Source of the DNA: Pedobacter planticolens
Lineage (GTDB): Bacteria; Bacteroidota; Bacteroidia; Sphingobacteriales; Sphingobacteriaceae
DNA: 64,000 nt
Assembly: GCF_014172375.1 (NCBI RefSeq)
Contig: NZ_WNXD01000001.1
Span: forward strand, 1,798,001 to 1,862,000
Reading direction: 5' to 3'
The notes below the pieces were generated by a model. The model saw nothing but the letters and a program-made list of their open reading frames with translations, was not told the DNA's origin and did no database searches. Below, piece by piece: positions 1 to 9,030 of the stretch (position 1 is its first letter; each line of letters opens with the position of its first letter). Made by a program: the position numbers and the translations under genes.

Positions 1-1
1 A

Positions 2-52
2 TACAGTTCTGTAGATCAAGTTGTAAGAAATTTACACCTTTTAGATTTATAA
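2..52 (+). CDS. possible C-terminal end of an upstream protein (partial)
   Basis: The first 17 codons of the window are open in this frame and end in TAA (peptide YSSVDQVVRNLHLLDL). The gene starts outside the window. A sensor kinase often precedes a LytTR regulator in Bacteroidota, so this could be the tail of one. The peptide is too short to identify and the other frames also run open briefly. Low certainty. Confidence 0.25.
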   Translation, partial: YSSVDQVVRNLHLLDL

Positions 53-91
53 TATCTTAAATTAAGCGCTCTTTCAACTAGTATTAATTAA

Positions 92-838
92 ATGACGAGC
101 TATACGTGCCTAATTGTAGATGATAATGAGATTGAACGCGATGCCATAGAAATGTATCTGCGCAAAATTAATAGGTTAGACATTAAGGCTGTTTGTAGTA
201 ATGGTATTGAGGCAGCAGAAGTATTAATTAACGAACCTATAGACATTGTATTTTCGGATATTGACATGCCAGAGTTATCTGGGATGGGACTATTAAAAAG
301 CATAAAGAATGCGCCTGTTTTCATTTTTATCACTTCATTTACAGAATATGCTGCCGAAAGTTTTAATCTCGATGCATTAGATTTTATCGTAAAACCTGCA
401 ACTTTCGAGCGTTTATTAAAAGCCAGCACAAAAGCTATAGAATATTTAGACCTTAAAAAACAGGCAAGTTTAAACAGTAACCCTAATCCAATACCAGAAA
501 CTGCCGACCATTTTTTTATTAAAGAAACCAAGGGTTTTACACGGTTAAATTATGATGATGTAATTTATATTGAAAGCATGGGCGATTTTTCGAAGATATA
601 TACTGCAACGGACAAGCACATTACCTTGGTAAATCTTAAAAATTTAGAACGTCAACTTCCTTCTTTTTTTGTAAGAGTTCATAAACAATATATTATTAAT
701 CTTAATCAGGTTTCTACCATTACAAACAACGAAATTATATTAAATCACAACAATACTGTGCCTGTTAGTTTAACAAATCGACAAGAATTATTAGAGAAAA
801 TAGCTAACAAAACTGTATCTAGGCATAATAAATCCTAA
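92..838 (+). CDS. LytTR-family response regulator
   Basis: Two-component regulator of 248 residues. An N-terminal receiver domain (about residues 4-120) has the acidic pair D10/D11, the probable phospho-acceptor D56 in DIDMP, T81 and the K101-P102 pair. A C-terminal LytTR DNA-binding domain (about 143-240) carries the usual pattern YIESMGDFSKIYT followed by FVRVHKQYIIN. In this family, phosphorylation lets LytTR bind direct repeats in target promoters. In Bacteroidota these regulators usually pair with LytS-type kinases encoded next to them. The kinase visible downstream at 1189-3528 is of HisKA type and convergent, so the true partner may lie upstream of the window. Confidence 0.9.
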   Translation: MTSYTCLIVDDNEIERDAIEMYLRKINRLDIKAVCSNGIEAAEVLINEPIDIVFSDIDMPELSGMGLLKSIKNAPVFIFITSFTEYAAESFNLDALDFIVKPATFERLLKASTKAIEYLDLKKQASLNSNPNPIPETADHFFIKETKGFTRLNYDDVIYIESMGDFSKIYTATDKHITLVNLKNLERQLPSFFVRVHKQYIINLNQVSTITNNEIILNHNNTVPVSLTNRQELLEKIANKTVSRHNKS

Positions 839-1114
839 CTATTTTGATCGTTTAACCATCCTATCCTTATTCATCCCCTGATGTACTAAGTAGATAAAAA
901 AATTCCCAAAGAATTTCCCGTAAGCTCTCATTTTTGTAATACTCATTGTGCAAAATCAATTTTTGTAATACTTATTGAATACAATTTCAGAAAAATTCGT
1001 TGTTGTTTTTTAGTTAGTCGATGAAGTCAATGAGATAGTCGATGAAGGGATGAGTGTTGTAGATGTGAATTATCATTTCTTTGATAATCCTGTATTATAG
1101 GCACAAAGCCTAAG
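839..1114. other. intergenic stretch without a recognised gene
   Basis: AT-rich spacer between convergent genes. It contains loose internal repeats (GTCGATGAA twice near 1017-1050, TTTTGTAATACT twice near 933-975). I see no credible start codon with coding potential and no clear terminator hairpin. Confidence 0.5.
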
Positions 1115-1217
1115 CTCATCGTCATGCTGAGCGAGCTTGCACTGAGCGTAGTCGAAGTGAAGCATCTTTTAAAGTTTTCCTAACATAATTAAAGGTTTCT
1201 CGGCTGCGCTCGAAATG
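1115..1217. repeat. interspersed inverted-repeat element, family 1
   Basis: The left arm begins CGTCATGCTGAGCGAGC and is followed by a GAGCGTAGTCGAAG block. The right arm ends CTCGAAATGACG. These arms match the family also seen at 21434, 28210, 31211, 46043 and 49591. The right arm overlaps the 3' end of the histidine kinase gene and supplies its stop codon. Confidence 0.75.
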
Positions 1218-3528
1218 ACGGAGAGACTTGATAAGAGTTTGGCAATGATAAAGTGAAAACACTCCCTTTATTCTCCTCACTTTCAACATGTAAAGAGCCA
1301 TTCATTAATGTTGTAAATGTTTTGCATAGCACCAATCCAATTCCTGTACCTTTTTCTTGGTTGGTACCCATCGTGGTTTTTCCTATTTCTTGGTAACCTG
1401 AAATATTAAAGTTTTCTACTTGATTTTTAAGTAGACCAACTCCATTATCAGTCACAGCTATAGCAATCATATTACCCGATATTGAAGAAGAAAGTTTAAT
1501 AGTTTCATTTTTTGCAGTAAACTTTATTGCGTTACTAATTAAGTTTCGCAAAACTAGTGCAGTCATATTCATATCGGCCAAACAAATACTGCCCGATTTA
1601 ATTTCATTCACAATCGTAATGTTCTTTTGAATTGCAGTTGCATGTAGTGCATTAATTACTTCTTGGGCGCATAACTGAACATCGAACTTTTCTATAATAG
1701 GTTTAAAACCCTGCATCTGACTTGAAGCCCAATTCAGCAAGTTTTCCATCATTGCAGAAGTATAGCCTAATGTAGTTTTTAAATGCCCAGCATATTTTGT
1801 TAGCTTTTCTTGGTTGATATTCCCTTCTTCTAACAATTGGATAAATGAAATTAGCGAGTTTACTGGCGTCCGCATATCATGACTAACCACACTAAATATG
1901 CGATCTTTTACCTTCCCTAATTTCTCTAATTCTACCTTTTGCTCAGATACAATTTTATTCAGCTTTGCTGTTTTACGTTGAGTATAATATACAAATAGCG
2001 CAGATCCTAATAAAATGGAAGCTAATATTCCTAATATCAAATTTACGTTTCTATTGAATTTTAATTCCGTTCGTTGCAAACCAATTTGCTTATCTTTTAT
2101 CTCCTTCTCTAACTGTGCTTTTAATTGTTGTTGCTTCAATAAATTTGACTGAGATTTCTTTTCATTCTCTAAATCAGCTTGTCTTTTAAGAAATGTTAAC
2201 CGTTGTAAGGTCTTTTCTTGATTGCTTAACAACAGTTGTTGCTCTTGTTGTTTAGCCAATAGAACTTGGCGTTGCAATTCACCATTAGTAATTTTTTGCT
2301 TAAGTTGATAGTCGTTTTCCTTGATCGAAAAGTCAAGCTGTAGGCGCCGTCTTGTAATTTCCCTCTCTTTTTCTTGATCAATAATTTGCTCTTTAACTTT
2401 GATAAAAGCTCTATAATTGACTAATGATTGATTGTAATTACCTAACTTTTCATCGTTCTCGCTCAAAGCCTCATAAGTGTCTTTCTGCAATACCAATAAT
2501 TTTTTATCAATAGCTATTTTTAAAGCTTCGTTTAAAAATCCAGCAACTTTTGTGTATTCTTTATTACCGGTGTATAATTTAGCCATAGCTATCAATCCTT
2601 TCGCATATCCTTCATCATCTTCAAGAGACTTATATAGGTCAATTGATTTTTGCTGGGATTGTAACGCTCCGGCAGTTTCTCCCATCGCCAGTTGAATCTC
2701 CCCTATCCTGCTGTTAGCACTAGCTGTTAATGCAACATCGGCTATAGAATCGGCAATTTTTAAAGATCGTTTATAATTTTGAAGCGAAAATTTTAATCGT
2801 TCACTGGGACCAATTCCAATTTTTATAATTTCCGCTTCGGGGGCTTCAAAATAAATTGCACCAACGCTGGCATAACCTACTGCTTCTCCCCGTGCAGATT
2901 TATCTTTAATAAACATATTCAATCCCCTCTTTACGTAAGGCATTGCATTACTGTACTGCCCTAAACTTTGGTAGGTTTCACCTATATTGAGGTAAAGGCC
3001 ACTTAAATTTTCATCATCCCCTAGTTGTTGATAGATAGCAACCGCTTTTTGATTGGCTTCTAAGGTTTTCACATAATCTGGGACTAATGTATAAAGTGCA
3101 CCCAGATTTTGATAAACAGCTGCTACCCAATCAAGGTCGTTCGCTTGCCTATATTTTTCCCGACATTTAGCATAGAGATTTTCTGCTTTAAGAATATCAC
3201 TTCTACCATGGAACATTAATGCCCACCGATAGTAGATACTACCAGCCCAAGCCGGCTTATGTAATTTATCTGCGAAAGATATTGCCTTGAGAGCCGCATC
3301 TTCAACTCCTTTGTCATTTTTTTTAATCCGCTGCTGCTGGATAAGAATGTTTTTCAGAATCACAAACTTAACCGAATCTTCTTTAGGATGGTTTTTGTTT
3401 ACTTCGTAAAGACTGTCTAGTTTCTGTTGAGGAGATTTTACTTGTGCAGATACCGTAATGCTGATTAAAAGTAAACAACAAACAAACAAACAGGTTTTGG
3501 AGATGAGGAGCGCAATTTTATAATTCAT
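1189..3528 (-). CDS. TPR-containing sensor histidine kinase
   Basis: A 779-residue membrane sensor kinase. It has an N-terminal signal/TM segment (about 6-28) and a periplasmic TPR region (about 70-400). A coiled coil follows (about 400-490), then one TM helix (NLILGILASILLGSALFVYY, about 495-515) and a cytoplasmic HisKA plus HATPase core. The phosphorylated histidine is about H550 in VVSHDMRTP. The N box (NLISNAIKF), G1 (DNGVGL) and G2 (GTGIGL) are intact, so it should be active. This TPR-kinase layout is common in Bacteroidota. It has no receiver domain or adjacent same-strand regulator. The last 15 or so residues (QVSPSFRAQPRNL) are encoded by an interspersed repeat and lie beyond the expected end of the ATPase domain. 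Confidence 0.92.
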   Translation of the reverse strand: MNYKIALLISKTCLFVCCLLLISITVSAQVKSPQQKLDSLYEVNKNHPKEDSVKFVILKNILIQQQRIKKNDKGVEDAALKAISFADKLHKPAWAGSIYYRWALMFHGRSDILKAENLYAKCREKYRQANDLDWVAAVYQNLGALYTLVPDYVKTLEANQKAVAIYQQLGDDENLSGLYLNIGETYQSLGQYSNAMPYVKRGLNMFIKDKSARGEAVGYASVGAIYFEAPEAEIIKIGIGPSERLKFSLQNYKRSLKIADSIADVALTASANSRIGEIQLAMGETAGALQSQQKSIDLYKSLEDDEGYAKGLIAMAKLYTGNKEYTKVAGFLNEALKIAIDKKLLVLQKDTYEALSENDEKLGNYNQSLVNYRAFIKVKEQIIDQEKEREITRRRLQLDFSIKENDYQLKQKITNGELQRQVLLAKQQEQQLLLSNQEKTLQRLTFLKRQADLENEKKSQSNLLKQQQLKAQLEKEIKDKQIGLQRTELKFNRNVNLILGILASILLGSALFVYYTQRKTAKLNKIVSEQKVELEKLGKVKDRIFSVVSHDMRTPVNSLISFIQLLEEGNINQEKLTKYAGHLKTTLGYTSAMMENLLNWASSQMQGFKPIIEKFDVQLCAQEVINALHATAIQKNITIVNEIKSGSICLADMNMTALVLRNLISNAIKFTAKNETIKLSSSISGNMIAIAVTDNGVGLLKNQVENFNISGYQEIGKTTMGTNQEKGTGIGLVLCKTFTTLMNGSLHVESEENKGSVFTLSLPNSYQVSPSFRAQPRNL

Positions 3529-3642
3529 CCTTTAAAATAAGTTACGGATGAATTTAGAAACAGTTTTCCGTTCCAAAAAATGGGTTAATAGCATAAAATG
3601 ATCCAAAAGGGTTGAATGGATCAATATAAGTAGAATTGTTGA

Positions 3643-6069
3643 TTAGTTAAACAAATCTGGAAATTGTTGTGGTTTGCTTTCGTTCATCATCGCATACACC
3701 GCTTCAATTACATCATCAACCGAAGGTTTGCTAAAATAATCACCATCAGAACCATAAGGTGGGCGATGCGCTTTTGCTGTTAAAGTTTTAGGCTGAGCAT
3801 CTAACAAGTAATATCCTTGTTGCTCTTCCAAAATTTGTTGCAAAATAAATGCACTTCCACCTCCAGGTACATCTTCATCAACCACTAATAATTTATTGGT
3901 TTTTTGTAGCGATTTTTTGCAAAGCTGATCAATATCAAACGGTAAAATAGTTTGCGGATCTATAATTTCGATAGATATACCTAATTGTTCTAATTCTTCT
4001 GCAGCTTCTTCAACAATGCGAAGTGTAGAACCATAAGTAACCACAGTTAAGTCAGTTCCAGTTTTAATGAGTTCGGCTTTACCCAAAGGGATGGTAAACT
4101 CTCCAACATTATCAGGTAGTTTTTCTTTTAAGCGATAGCCGTTTAAACATTCTATCACTAATGCAGGTTCGTCAGATCTAAATAGTGTATTGTACATGCC
4201 CGCAGCTTGCGTCATATTACGCGGAACACAAATATGTAAACCACGTAAAGCACCCAAAATTACACCCATTGGCGAACCAGAATGCCACACTCCTTCTAAA
4301 CGATGACCACGTGTGCGCACAATAAGTGGCGCTTTTTGTCCGGCTTTGGTGCGGTAAGATAAACTTGCCAAATCATCACTTAAAATATTCAAAGCAAATA
4401 ACAAGTAATCTAAATATTGTATTTCGGCAATTGGACGTAAACCACGCATAGCTAATCCTATACCTTGTCCAATAATCGTCATTTCTCTAATACCAGTATC
4501 GGTAACTCTTAGCTCACCATATTTAGCTTGTAGACCTGAAAAACCTTGATTTACATCTCCTATTTGTCCTAAATCTTCGCCAAAAGCAACTAAACGTTGA
4601 TCTCTTCCAAAGTTAGAATCGAAACATGCGTTTAACAATTCTCTGCCATCTAACATTTTACTGCTTTCGCTATATTCAGCGGGAATCACATTTACTAAAA
4701 ACGGACTTTCTTTTCCGTCGGTAAATAGCTTAGAATTGTATTTTTCTTCGTTGATACCTGCTTGTTCTTGGTACCATTTTATTAAAATGTCACGCTCTGC
4801 TGATGGAGAATTAATACTTTGACGAATTGCTTTTCTAGCAGATGAAATCACTTCTCTTCTTAATGCATCTGGTGTTGACGCTAATTGATTAGAAATTTTA
4901 GTTAATATCGGGTTGCCATTTGCAAAAGCGTTAATCATATTAATTACTTCGCTTTGCTCTTGTTTAATGCTTTCTAAAAACTCGTTCCAAGCTTCTTTTT
5001 GTGTATTACGTACAAACAGTTTAGCTTCTTCTTCTAATGCAATTAAATCTTCATCGGTAGCAATAGCAGATTCTATCATCCATTTGCGCATTTGCAAAAT
5101 ACAATCGTGCTCTTTTTCCCATTCTAATCTATCTTTTTCTTTATATCGCTCGTGTGAGCCAGAAGTAGAATGACCTTGGGGTTGTGTAACCTCAGTAACG
5201 TGTATTAAAACAGGTACATGTTCAGCACGGCAAACATCAATTGCCCGTTGGTAGGTTTCGCATAAAGCGGGATAATCCCAACCTTTTACTTTAAATATTT
5301 CGTAGCCGTTAGTGCCTTCTTCTCTTTGAAAACCTTTTAATATTTCTGAAATATCTTCTTTAGTGGTTTGATATTTTGCAGGAACAGAAATTCCATATCC
5401 ATCATCCCAAACTGAAACTGCCATTGGCACTTGTAAAACCCCAGCTGCATTAAAAGCCTCAAAGAAAACACCTTCTGAAGTAGAAGCATTGCCAATGGTG
5501 CCAAAAGCAACCTCGTTTCCATTTACAGAAAAGTTTTTAAGGTAATCTAACTCAGGGTTTTGTCTAAACAGTTTAGATGCATAGGCTAAACCTACCAACC
5601 TCGCCATTTGTCCGCCAGTTGGCGCAATATCTGAAGAACAGTTTTTAATATCTGTTAAATCTTTCCAAGAACCATCCTCATTTAGAGAACGTGTTGCAAA
5701 GTGGCAATTCATTTGTCGCCCTGCAGAAGAAGGATCTGCTTCTACACTTGGATTTGCATATAATTGGGCAAAAAATTCCTTTATTGTGGAAATTCCTGTC
5801 GCAAATGCAAAAGTTTGATCGCGGTAATAACCAGAGCGCCAATCACCTTTTTTAAACGCTTTTGCCATTGCTATTTGCGGAACTTCTTTACCATCGCCAA
5901 AAATGCCAAACTTCGCTTTACCAGTTAACACTTCCTTTCGACCAAGCAAACTGGCCTGACGGCTCTCGAAAGCTATTTTATAGTCGTTAATTACGATTAA
6001 CTTAAAGTCATCGAAACTTAATTCTGAAGCATCAATCTGATTAGTGGTAAGTTTTCCATCTGACATCAT
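3643..6069 (-). CDS. 2-oxoacid dehydrogenase E1, fused alpha and beta subunits
   Basis: Thiamine-diphosphate E1 component, probably of the branched-chain 2-oxoacid dehydrogenase complex, which decarboxylates 2-oxoacids and passes the acyl group to lipoyl-E2. The alpha half covers about residues 20-380, with the ThDP-binding GN-ASTSEG stretch, DDGYGIS and the loop GHSTSGSHERY. The beta half covers about 470-808, with FGEDLGQIGDVNQGF, GLAMRGLRPIAEIQY and RTRGH. Elsewhere these halves are often separate genes; the fusion is common in Bacteroidota. The longest reading begins at a TTG (6075). I use the ATG at 6069, giving MMSDGKL. A minus-strand -7 box lies at 6090-6097. E2 and E3 are not in the window. 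Confidence 0.92.
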   Translation of the reverse strand: MMSDGKLTTNQIDASELSFDDFKLIVINDYKIAFESRQASLLGRKEVLTGKAKFGIFGDGKEVPQIAMAKAFKKGDWRSGYYRDQTFAFATGISTIKEFFAQLYANPSVEADPSSAGRQMNCHFATRSLNEDGSWKDLTDIKNCSSDIAPTGGQMARLVGLAYASKLFRQNPELDYLKNFSVNGNEVAFGTIGNASTSEGVFFEAFNAAGVLQVPMAVSVWDDGYGISVPAKYQTTKEDISEILKGFQREEGTNGYEIFKVKGWDYPALCETYQRAIDVCRAEHVPVLIHVTEVTQPQGHSTSGSHERYKEKDRLEWEKEHDCILQMRKWMIESAIATDEDLIALEEEAKLFVRNTQKEAWNEFLESIKQEQSEVINMINAFANGNPILTKISNQLASTPDALRREVISSARKAIRQSINSPSAERDILIKWYQEQAGINEEKYNSKLFTDGKESPFLVNVIPAEYSESSKMLDGRELLNACFDSNFGRDQRLVAFGEDLGQIGDVNQGFSGLQAKYGELRVTDTGIREMTIIGQGIGLAMRGLRPIAEIQYLDYLLFALNILSDDLASLSYRTKAGQKAPLIVRTRGHRLEGVWHSGSPMGVILGALRGLHICVPRNMTQAAGMYNTLFRSDEPALVIECLNGYRLKEKLPDNVGEFTIPLGKAELIKTGTDLTVVTYGSTLRIVEEAAEELEQLGISIEIIDPQTILPFDIDQLCKKSLQKTNKLLVVDEDVPGGGSAFILQQILEEQQGYYLLDAQPKTLTAKAHRPPYGSDGDYFSKPSVDDVIEAVYAMMNESKPQQFPDLFN

Positions 6070-6089
6070 AAGCAATTATGGTTAGGCGA

Positions 6090-6097
6090 CAAAGATA
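6090..6097 (-). promoter_or_regulatory. -7 promoter box for the fused E1 gene
   Basis: On the minus strand this reads TATCTTTG, a perfect match to the Bacteroidota -7 consensus TAnnTTTG, about 20 nt upstream of the E1 start. Confidence 0.6.
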
Positions 6098-6173
6098 CAA
6101 TTCTTTCTAATTATGACTTAATATGCTGGGCAAATAATATTTGGAATACTTTTTGTTTTAACCTTTAATATAT

Positions 6174-6181
6174 TAAATTTG
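6174..6181 (+). promoter_or_regulatory. -7 promoter box for the DUF1573 gene
   Basis: TAAATTTG matches TAnnTTTG. A TTTG at 6152-6155 lies at a plausible spacing for the -33 element. It sits 12 nt before the start codon. Confidence 0.6.
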
Positions 6182-6192
6182 TTAAAAGCGAA

Positions 6193-6591
6193 ATGACCAT
6201 GAAAAAATTAATTCTGTTAGCCGTTCTGATATTAGGTGTTGGAGTGATTGTAAATGCACAAACTAAACCTGCCGAGTTTAAATTTGATACTGAAACCCAT
6301 GATTTTGGCAAAGTAACTTTAAATAAACCAGTGGTTTATACCTTTAATTTCACAAACATTGGTGATGCTCCTCTTATTATTACAAAGGTAGAAACTACCT
6401 GCGGTTGTACTGTTGGAGAATACACGCAAACCCCCGTTAAAAAAGGCGAAAAAGGCTTTGTAAAAGTTACGTTAACTCCTGCAGGATCTCCTTTGCCATT
6501 TAATAAAGCAATTACATTAACTTCTAATGCCCGTACAACAACTAAGGTGTTATATGTTAAAGGTGAATCGATAGAAGGAAGCACCAAATAA
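6193..6591 (+). CDS. DUF1573 exported protein
   Basis: A 132-residue protein with a signal peptide (KKLILLAVLILGVGVIVNAQ) and one DUF1573 Ig-like beta-sandwich. Typical family blocks are present: FDTETHDFGKV, FNFTNIGDAPLIITKVETTCGCT and the closing strand VLYVKGES. The TTCGC cysteine pair is the family hallmark. These proteins are abundant in the Bacteroidota periplasm or outer membrane, with no established biochemical role. An alternative start is the ATG two codons downstream (6199), which gives a more usual MKKL start. A terminator follows at 6661. Confidence 0.88.
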   Translation: MTMKKLILLAVLILGVGVIVNAQTKPAEFKFDTETHDFGKVTLNKPVVYTFNFTNIGDAPLIITKVETTCGCTVGEYTQTPVKKGEKGFVKVTLTPAGSPLPFNKAITLTSNARTTTKVLYVKGESIEGSTK

Positions 6592-6660
6592 AATTTTATA
6601 ATTAATAAAATAAAACTTTCGTTAATGTGATGGTTTTTATTCTTGACATTTATTTTACTT

Positions 6661-6689
6661 AAAACCCCGTTTTTATCACGGGGTTTTTT
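6661..6689 (+). terminator. intrinsic terminator after the DUF1573 gene
   Basis: Hairpin AAAACCCCGT / ACGGGGTTTT with a 7-nt loop, followed by T residues. The promoter of the next gene begins inside its T tract (6689). Confidence 0.8.
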
Positions 6690-6696
6690 AATTTTG
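6689..6696 (+). promoter_or_regulatory. -7 promoter box for the aminotransferase
   Basis: TAATTTTG matches TAnnTTTG. Its last base is only 5 nt before the ATG at 6701, so the mRNA is predicted to be leaderless or nearly so. Confidence 0.6.
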
Positions 6697-6700
6697 TGCC

Positions 6701-7900
6701 ATGCCAAAAATATCAGAAAAAGGGTTACAAATGCCCGCATCACCAATTAGAAAACTTACTCCATTTGCAGATAAAGCTAAAGCAGCAGGTAAAAAGGTAT
6801 ATCATTTAAATATCGGTCAGCCAGATATTGCTACACCAGAAGGTATGTTAAATGCTATAAAGAATATAGATTTTGATGTTTGGGCTTATACTCCATCTGA
6901 AGGCACATTAGCATATAGAACTAAATTAACTGAATATTATAACAAATTGGGTTATAACATTACACCAGAAAACATTTTGGTAACGGTGGGTGGTTCTGAG
7001 GCTATTACTATTGCTATGCAAACCTGTGTAAATGAGGGTGATGAGATTATTATTCCAGAACCTTTTTACGCAAACTATAATGGTTTTGCTTGCATGAGTA
7101 ATGTAGTGGTTAAACCTATTTTATCGTATATAGAAAATGGTTTCGCTTTGCCAGCTATCGCAGAGTTTGAGAAATTAATTACGAATAAAACTAAGGCTAT
7201 CATTATATGTAACCCAAATAACCCAACGGGATATTTATACTCGAGAGAGGAATTAGATGCCTTAAAAGCTTTGTGTTTGAAATATGATTTATTCTTGTTC
7301 TCTGATGAGGCTTATCGTGAGTTTTGCTACGATGGACGTGAGTTTATCTCGCCAATGCATTTAGATGGCTTAGATGAAAACGTAGTGATTATGGATACCG
7401 TTTCTAAACGTTACAGTGCTTGCGGAGCTCGTTTAGGTTGTTTAATTACAAAAAACAAGGAAGTAATTGCATCAGGATTAAAATTCGCACAAGCGAGATT
7501 AAGTCCGGGTATGGTAGAGCAAATTGCTGGAACCGCAGCTGTTGATACACCAGATAGTTATTTTGAGGAAGTAAATAAAGAATATACGTTACGTAGAGAC
7601 ACCTTAGTAAAGCGCTTAAATAACATTGAAGGTGTATTTTGCCCTAACCCGGGTGGTGCATTTTATGTAGTAGCGAAATTCCCTATTGACGACGCTGATG
7701 CTTTTTGTCAGTGGATGTTAGAGAGTTTTGACCATAATGGTGCTACAGTAATGATGGCACCTGCAACAGGATTTTATTCTAGCCCAGGAAGTGGCAAAAA
7801 CGAAGTAAGAATGGCTTACGTTTTAAATACTGATGATTTAAATGGAGCTATGGATTGTTTGGAATTAGCTTTACAACAATATCCTGGAAGAACAGTTTAA
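6701..7900 (+). CDS. PLP-dependent class I/II aminotransferase
   Basis: A 399-residue fold-type I aminotransferase of the aspartate/aromatic group, transferring an amino group between an amino acid and a 2-oxoacid through pyridoxal phosphate. Visible landmarks are NIGQPDIATPEG (38-49), the Asn-containing NPNNPTG (171-177), DEAY (202-205), the Schiff-base lysine K236 in DTVSKRYS and the CGARLG loop (241-246). The substrate-binding arginine is probably R in EVRMAYV near residue 371. Substrate cannot be told from sequence; aspartate and related amino acids are most likely. It is monocistronic between two terminators. Confidence 0.9.
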   Translation: MPKISEKGLQMPASPIRKLTPFADKAKAAGKKVYHLNIGQPDIATPEGMLNAIKNIDFDVWAYTPSEGTLAYRTKLTEYYNKLGYNITPENILVTVGGSEAITIAMQTCVNEGDEIIIPEPFYANYNGFACMSNVVVKPILSYIENGFALPAIAEFEKLITNKTKAIIICNPNNPTGYLYSREELDALKALCLKYDLFLFSDEAYREFCYDGREFISPMHLDGLDENVVIMDTVSKRYSACGARLGCLITKNKEVIASGLKFAQARLSPGMVEQIAGTAAVDTPDSYFEEVNKEYTLRRDTLVKRLNNIEGVFCPNPGGAFYVVAKFPIDDADAFCQWMLESFDHNGATVMMAPATGFYSSPGSGKNEVRMAYVLNTDDLNGAMDCLELALQQYPGRTV

Positions 7901-7919
7901 TTTTCAGTTAGCGATTTTC

Positions 7920-7950
7920 AAAAGCCACTTTTAATAAAGTGGCTTTTTTT
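7920..7950. terminator. bidirectional terminator
   Basis: The AAGCCACTTT / AAAGTGGCTT stem with a 4-nt loop is flanked by A and T runs. It lies between the convergent aminotransferase and APCDD1-like genes and can serve both. Confidence 0.85.
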
Positions 7951-7955
7951 ATGTT

Positions 7956-8519
7956 TTATGCTTTTATCATGGGTATTTGCAAATTGGTTGGGCGATTTTC
8001 TTCGGTATCAAAACCACGTCCATCTACATTTCTGGCACCCCAAAACATCATTCCATTATAGAGATATATTAAATCATATTCTTTAAAAATTTGACCTTCT
8101 GCCAAACCAAATGGAGCAAATGCTTTACCTAAAATATCTTGTGTTTCGCCTACTTCCCAAACTTCAAAACCCTTAGTAAATTGATTCAACACATCTGTAA
8201 ACCCTTGTACTAAAGGCGTTACTTCATAGGCTAAATCTGCTGTAAAATCTACTTTTTGTGCATCCAAAGCAATCGGGTGTTCGCCTATCCATTGCATACG
8301 ACCTTTGAGGTACATTTTTACCAATGGGATTTTACCAAAAGGGTCGGCATAATTGATTACCGTAAGTTCAAATACATTATCTGCTGCTAAGGCAAATTTC
8401 CTCGAAAGGTAAAATGGTTTTAAACTTCCATCAGCATTTTTTGTATTGCTTGGGCGCACCTCTACGCTAATGCTTTTCCAATTACCTATTGCTTGATGTT
8501 GTATTTGTGCTACTGTCAT
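7956..8519 (-). CDS. APCDD1-like single-domain protein, function unknown
   Basis: A 187-residue protein with no signal peptide or TM helix. It opens with GNWKS..VEVRPS (about 12-24), followed by a tyrosine-rich YLSRKFAL and a YADPFGKIP block (about 58-66). It ends with a WGARNVDGRGFDTEENRP segment. The W-S-E-RP then YADP-P layout recalls the animal APCDD1 domain, a lipid-binding beta-barrel, and bacterial homologues of that domain exist. The resemblance is from memory and only approximate. It is divergent from the HxlR regulator at 8620 across about 100 bp, a typical arrangement for a regulator and its target. Confidence 0.65.
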   Translation of the reverse strand: MTVAQIQHQAIGNWKSISVEVRPSNTKNADGSLKPFYLSRKFALAADNVFELTVINYADPFGKIPLVKMYLKGRMQWIGEHPIALDAQKVDFTADLAYEVTPLVQGFTDVLNQFTKGFEVWEVGETQDILGKAFAPFGLAEGQIFKEYDLIYLYNGMMFWGARNVDGRGFDTEENRPTNLQIPMIKA

Positions 8520-8558
8520 GATAATTAAATCTTTAGGTTTCTTATACTATAAAAGTGA

Positions 8559-8566
8559 TATTTTTG
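8559..8566 (+). promoter_or_regulatory. -7 promoter box for the HxlR gene
   Basis: TATTTTTG, matching TAnnTTTG, lies 54 nt before the ATG at 8620. An A-run follows it. Confidence 0.5.
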
Positions 8567-8619
8567 TTTAGAAAAAAAAAGTGGTTTGCATTTTAGGGAT
8601 AGTACATTATTTTAGGCTA

Positions 8620-8955
8620 ATGGATAACAAACGAAAAAACAAAGATTTTAATCCTTACAACTGTGGTGTAACCCATTTTCTAAATAAAGTGGGCGGCAAA
8701 TGGAAAGTATTGGTAATTCATGGAATTAACAATGGATATAACCGTTTTAGCCTGTTGCAAAAGGCTATTCCTCACATTAGCAAACAAATGCTAATCAATC
8801 AATTAAAAGAATTAGTAGAAGATAAGATTATTGAACGTACTGAATTTGTTCAAATCCCACCAAGAGTTGAATACCATATTTCAGCCTACGGAAAAACACT
8901 TTTACCAGTAATCTTGACTATTCAAGAATGGGGATTAAAAGATATGAAGGCCTAG
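8620..8955 (+). CDS. HxlR-family winged-helix transcriptional regulator
   Basis: A 111-residue MarR/HxlR-type helix-turn-helix protein. The hallmark N-terminal cysteine is in NPYNCGVTHFL, followed by VGGKWKVLVI, FSLLQKAIPHISKQML and the wing segment ERTEFVQIPPRVEYHIS with GLKDM at the end. HxlR proteins usually sense small electrophiles or aldehydes and control a divergent neighbour, here the APCDD1-like gene. A longer reading starts at a GTG (8581), but it adds a non-conserved extension; the ATG at 8620 gives the family-typical MDNKRKN start. Confidence 0.9.
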   Translation: MDNKRKNKDFNPYNCGVTHFLNKVGGKWKVLVIHGINNGYNRFSLLQKAIPHISKQMLINQLKELVEDKIIERTEFVQIPPRVEYHISAYGKTLLPVILTIQEWGLKDMKA

Positions 8956-8982
8956 TTTTAGATCAAATTGGCATTTATTTTG

Positions 8983-8990
8983 TATATTTG
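8983..8990 (+). promoter_or_regulatory. -7 promoter box for ssrA
   Basis: TATATTTG matches TAnnTTTG. It lies about 80 nt before the mature tmRNA 5' end, implying a precursor leader that is removed, by RNase P if the family rule holds. Confidence 0.55.
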
Positions 8991-9030
8991 TAGCATAGAA
9001 CAAGGATAAAGGAACAATGATTGAAAATTT

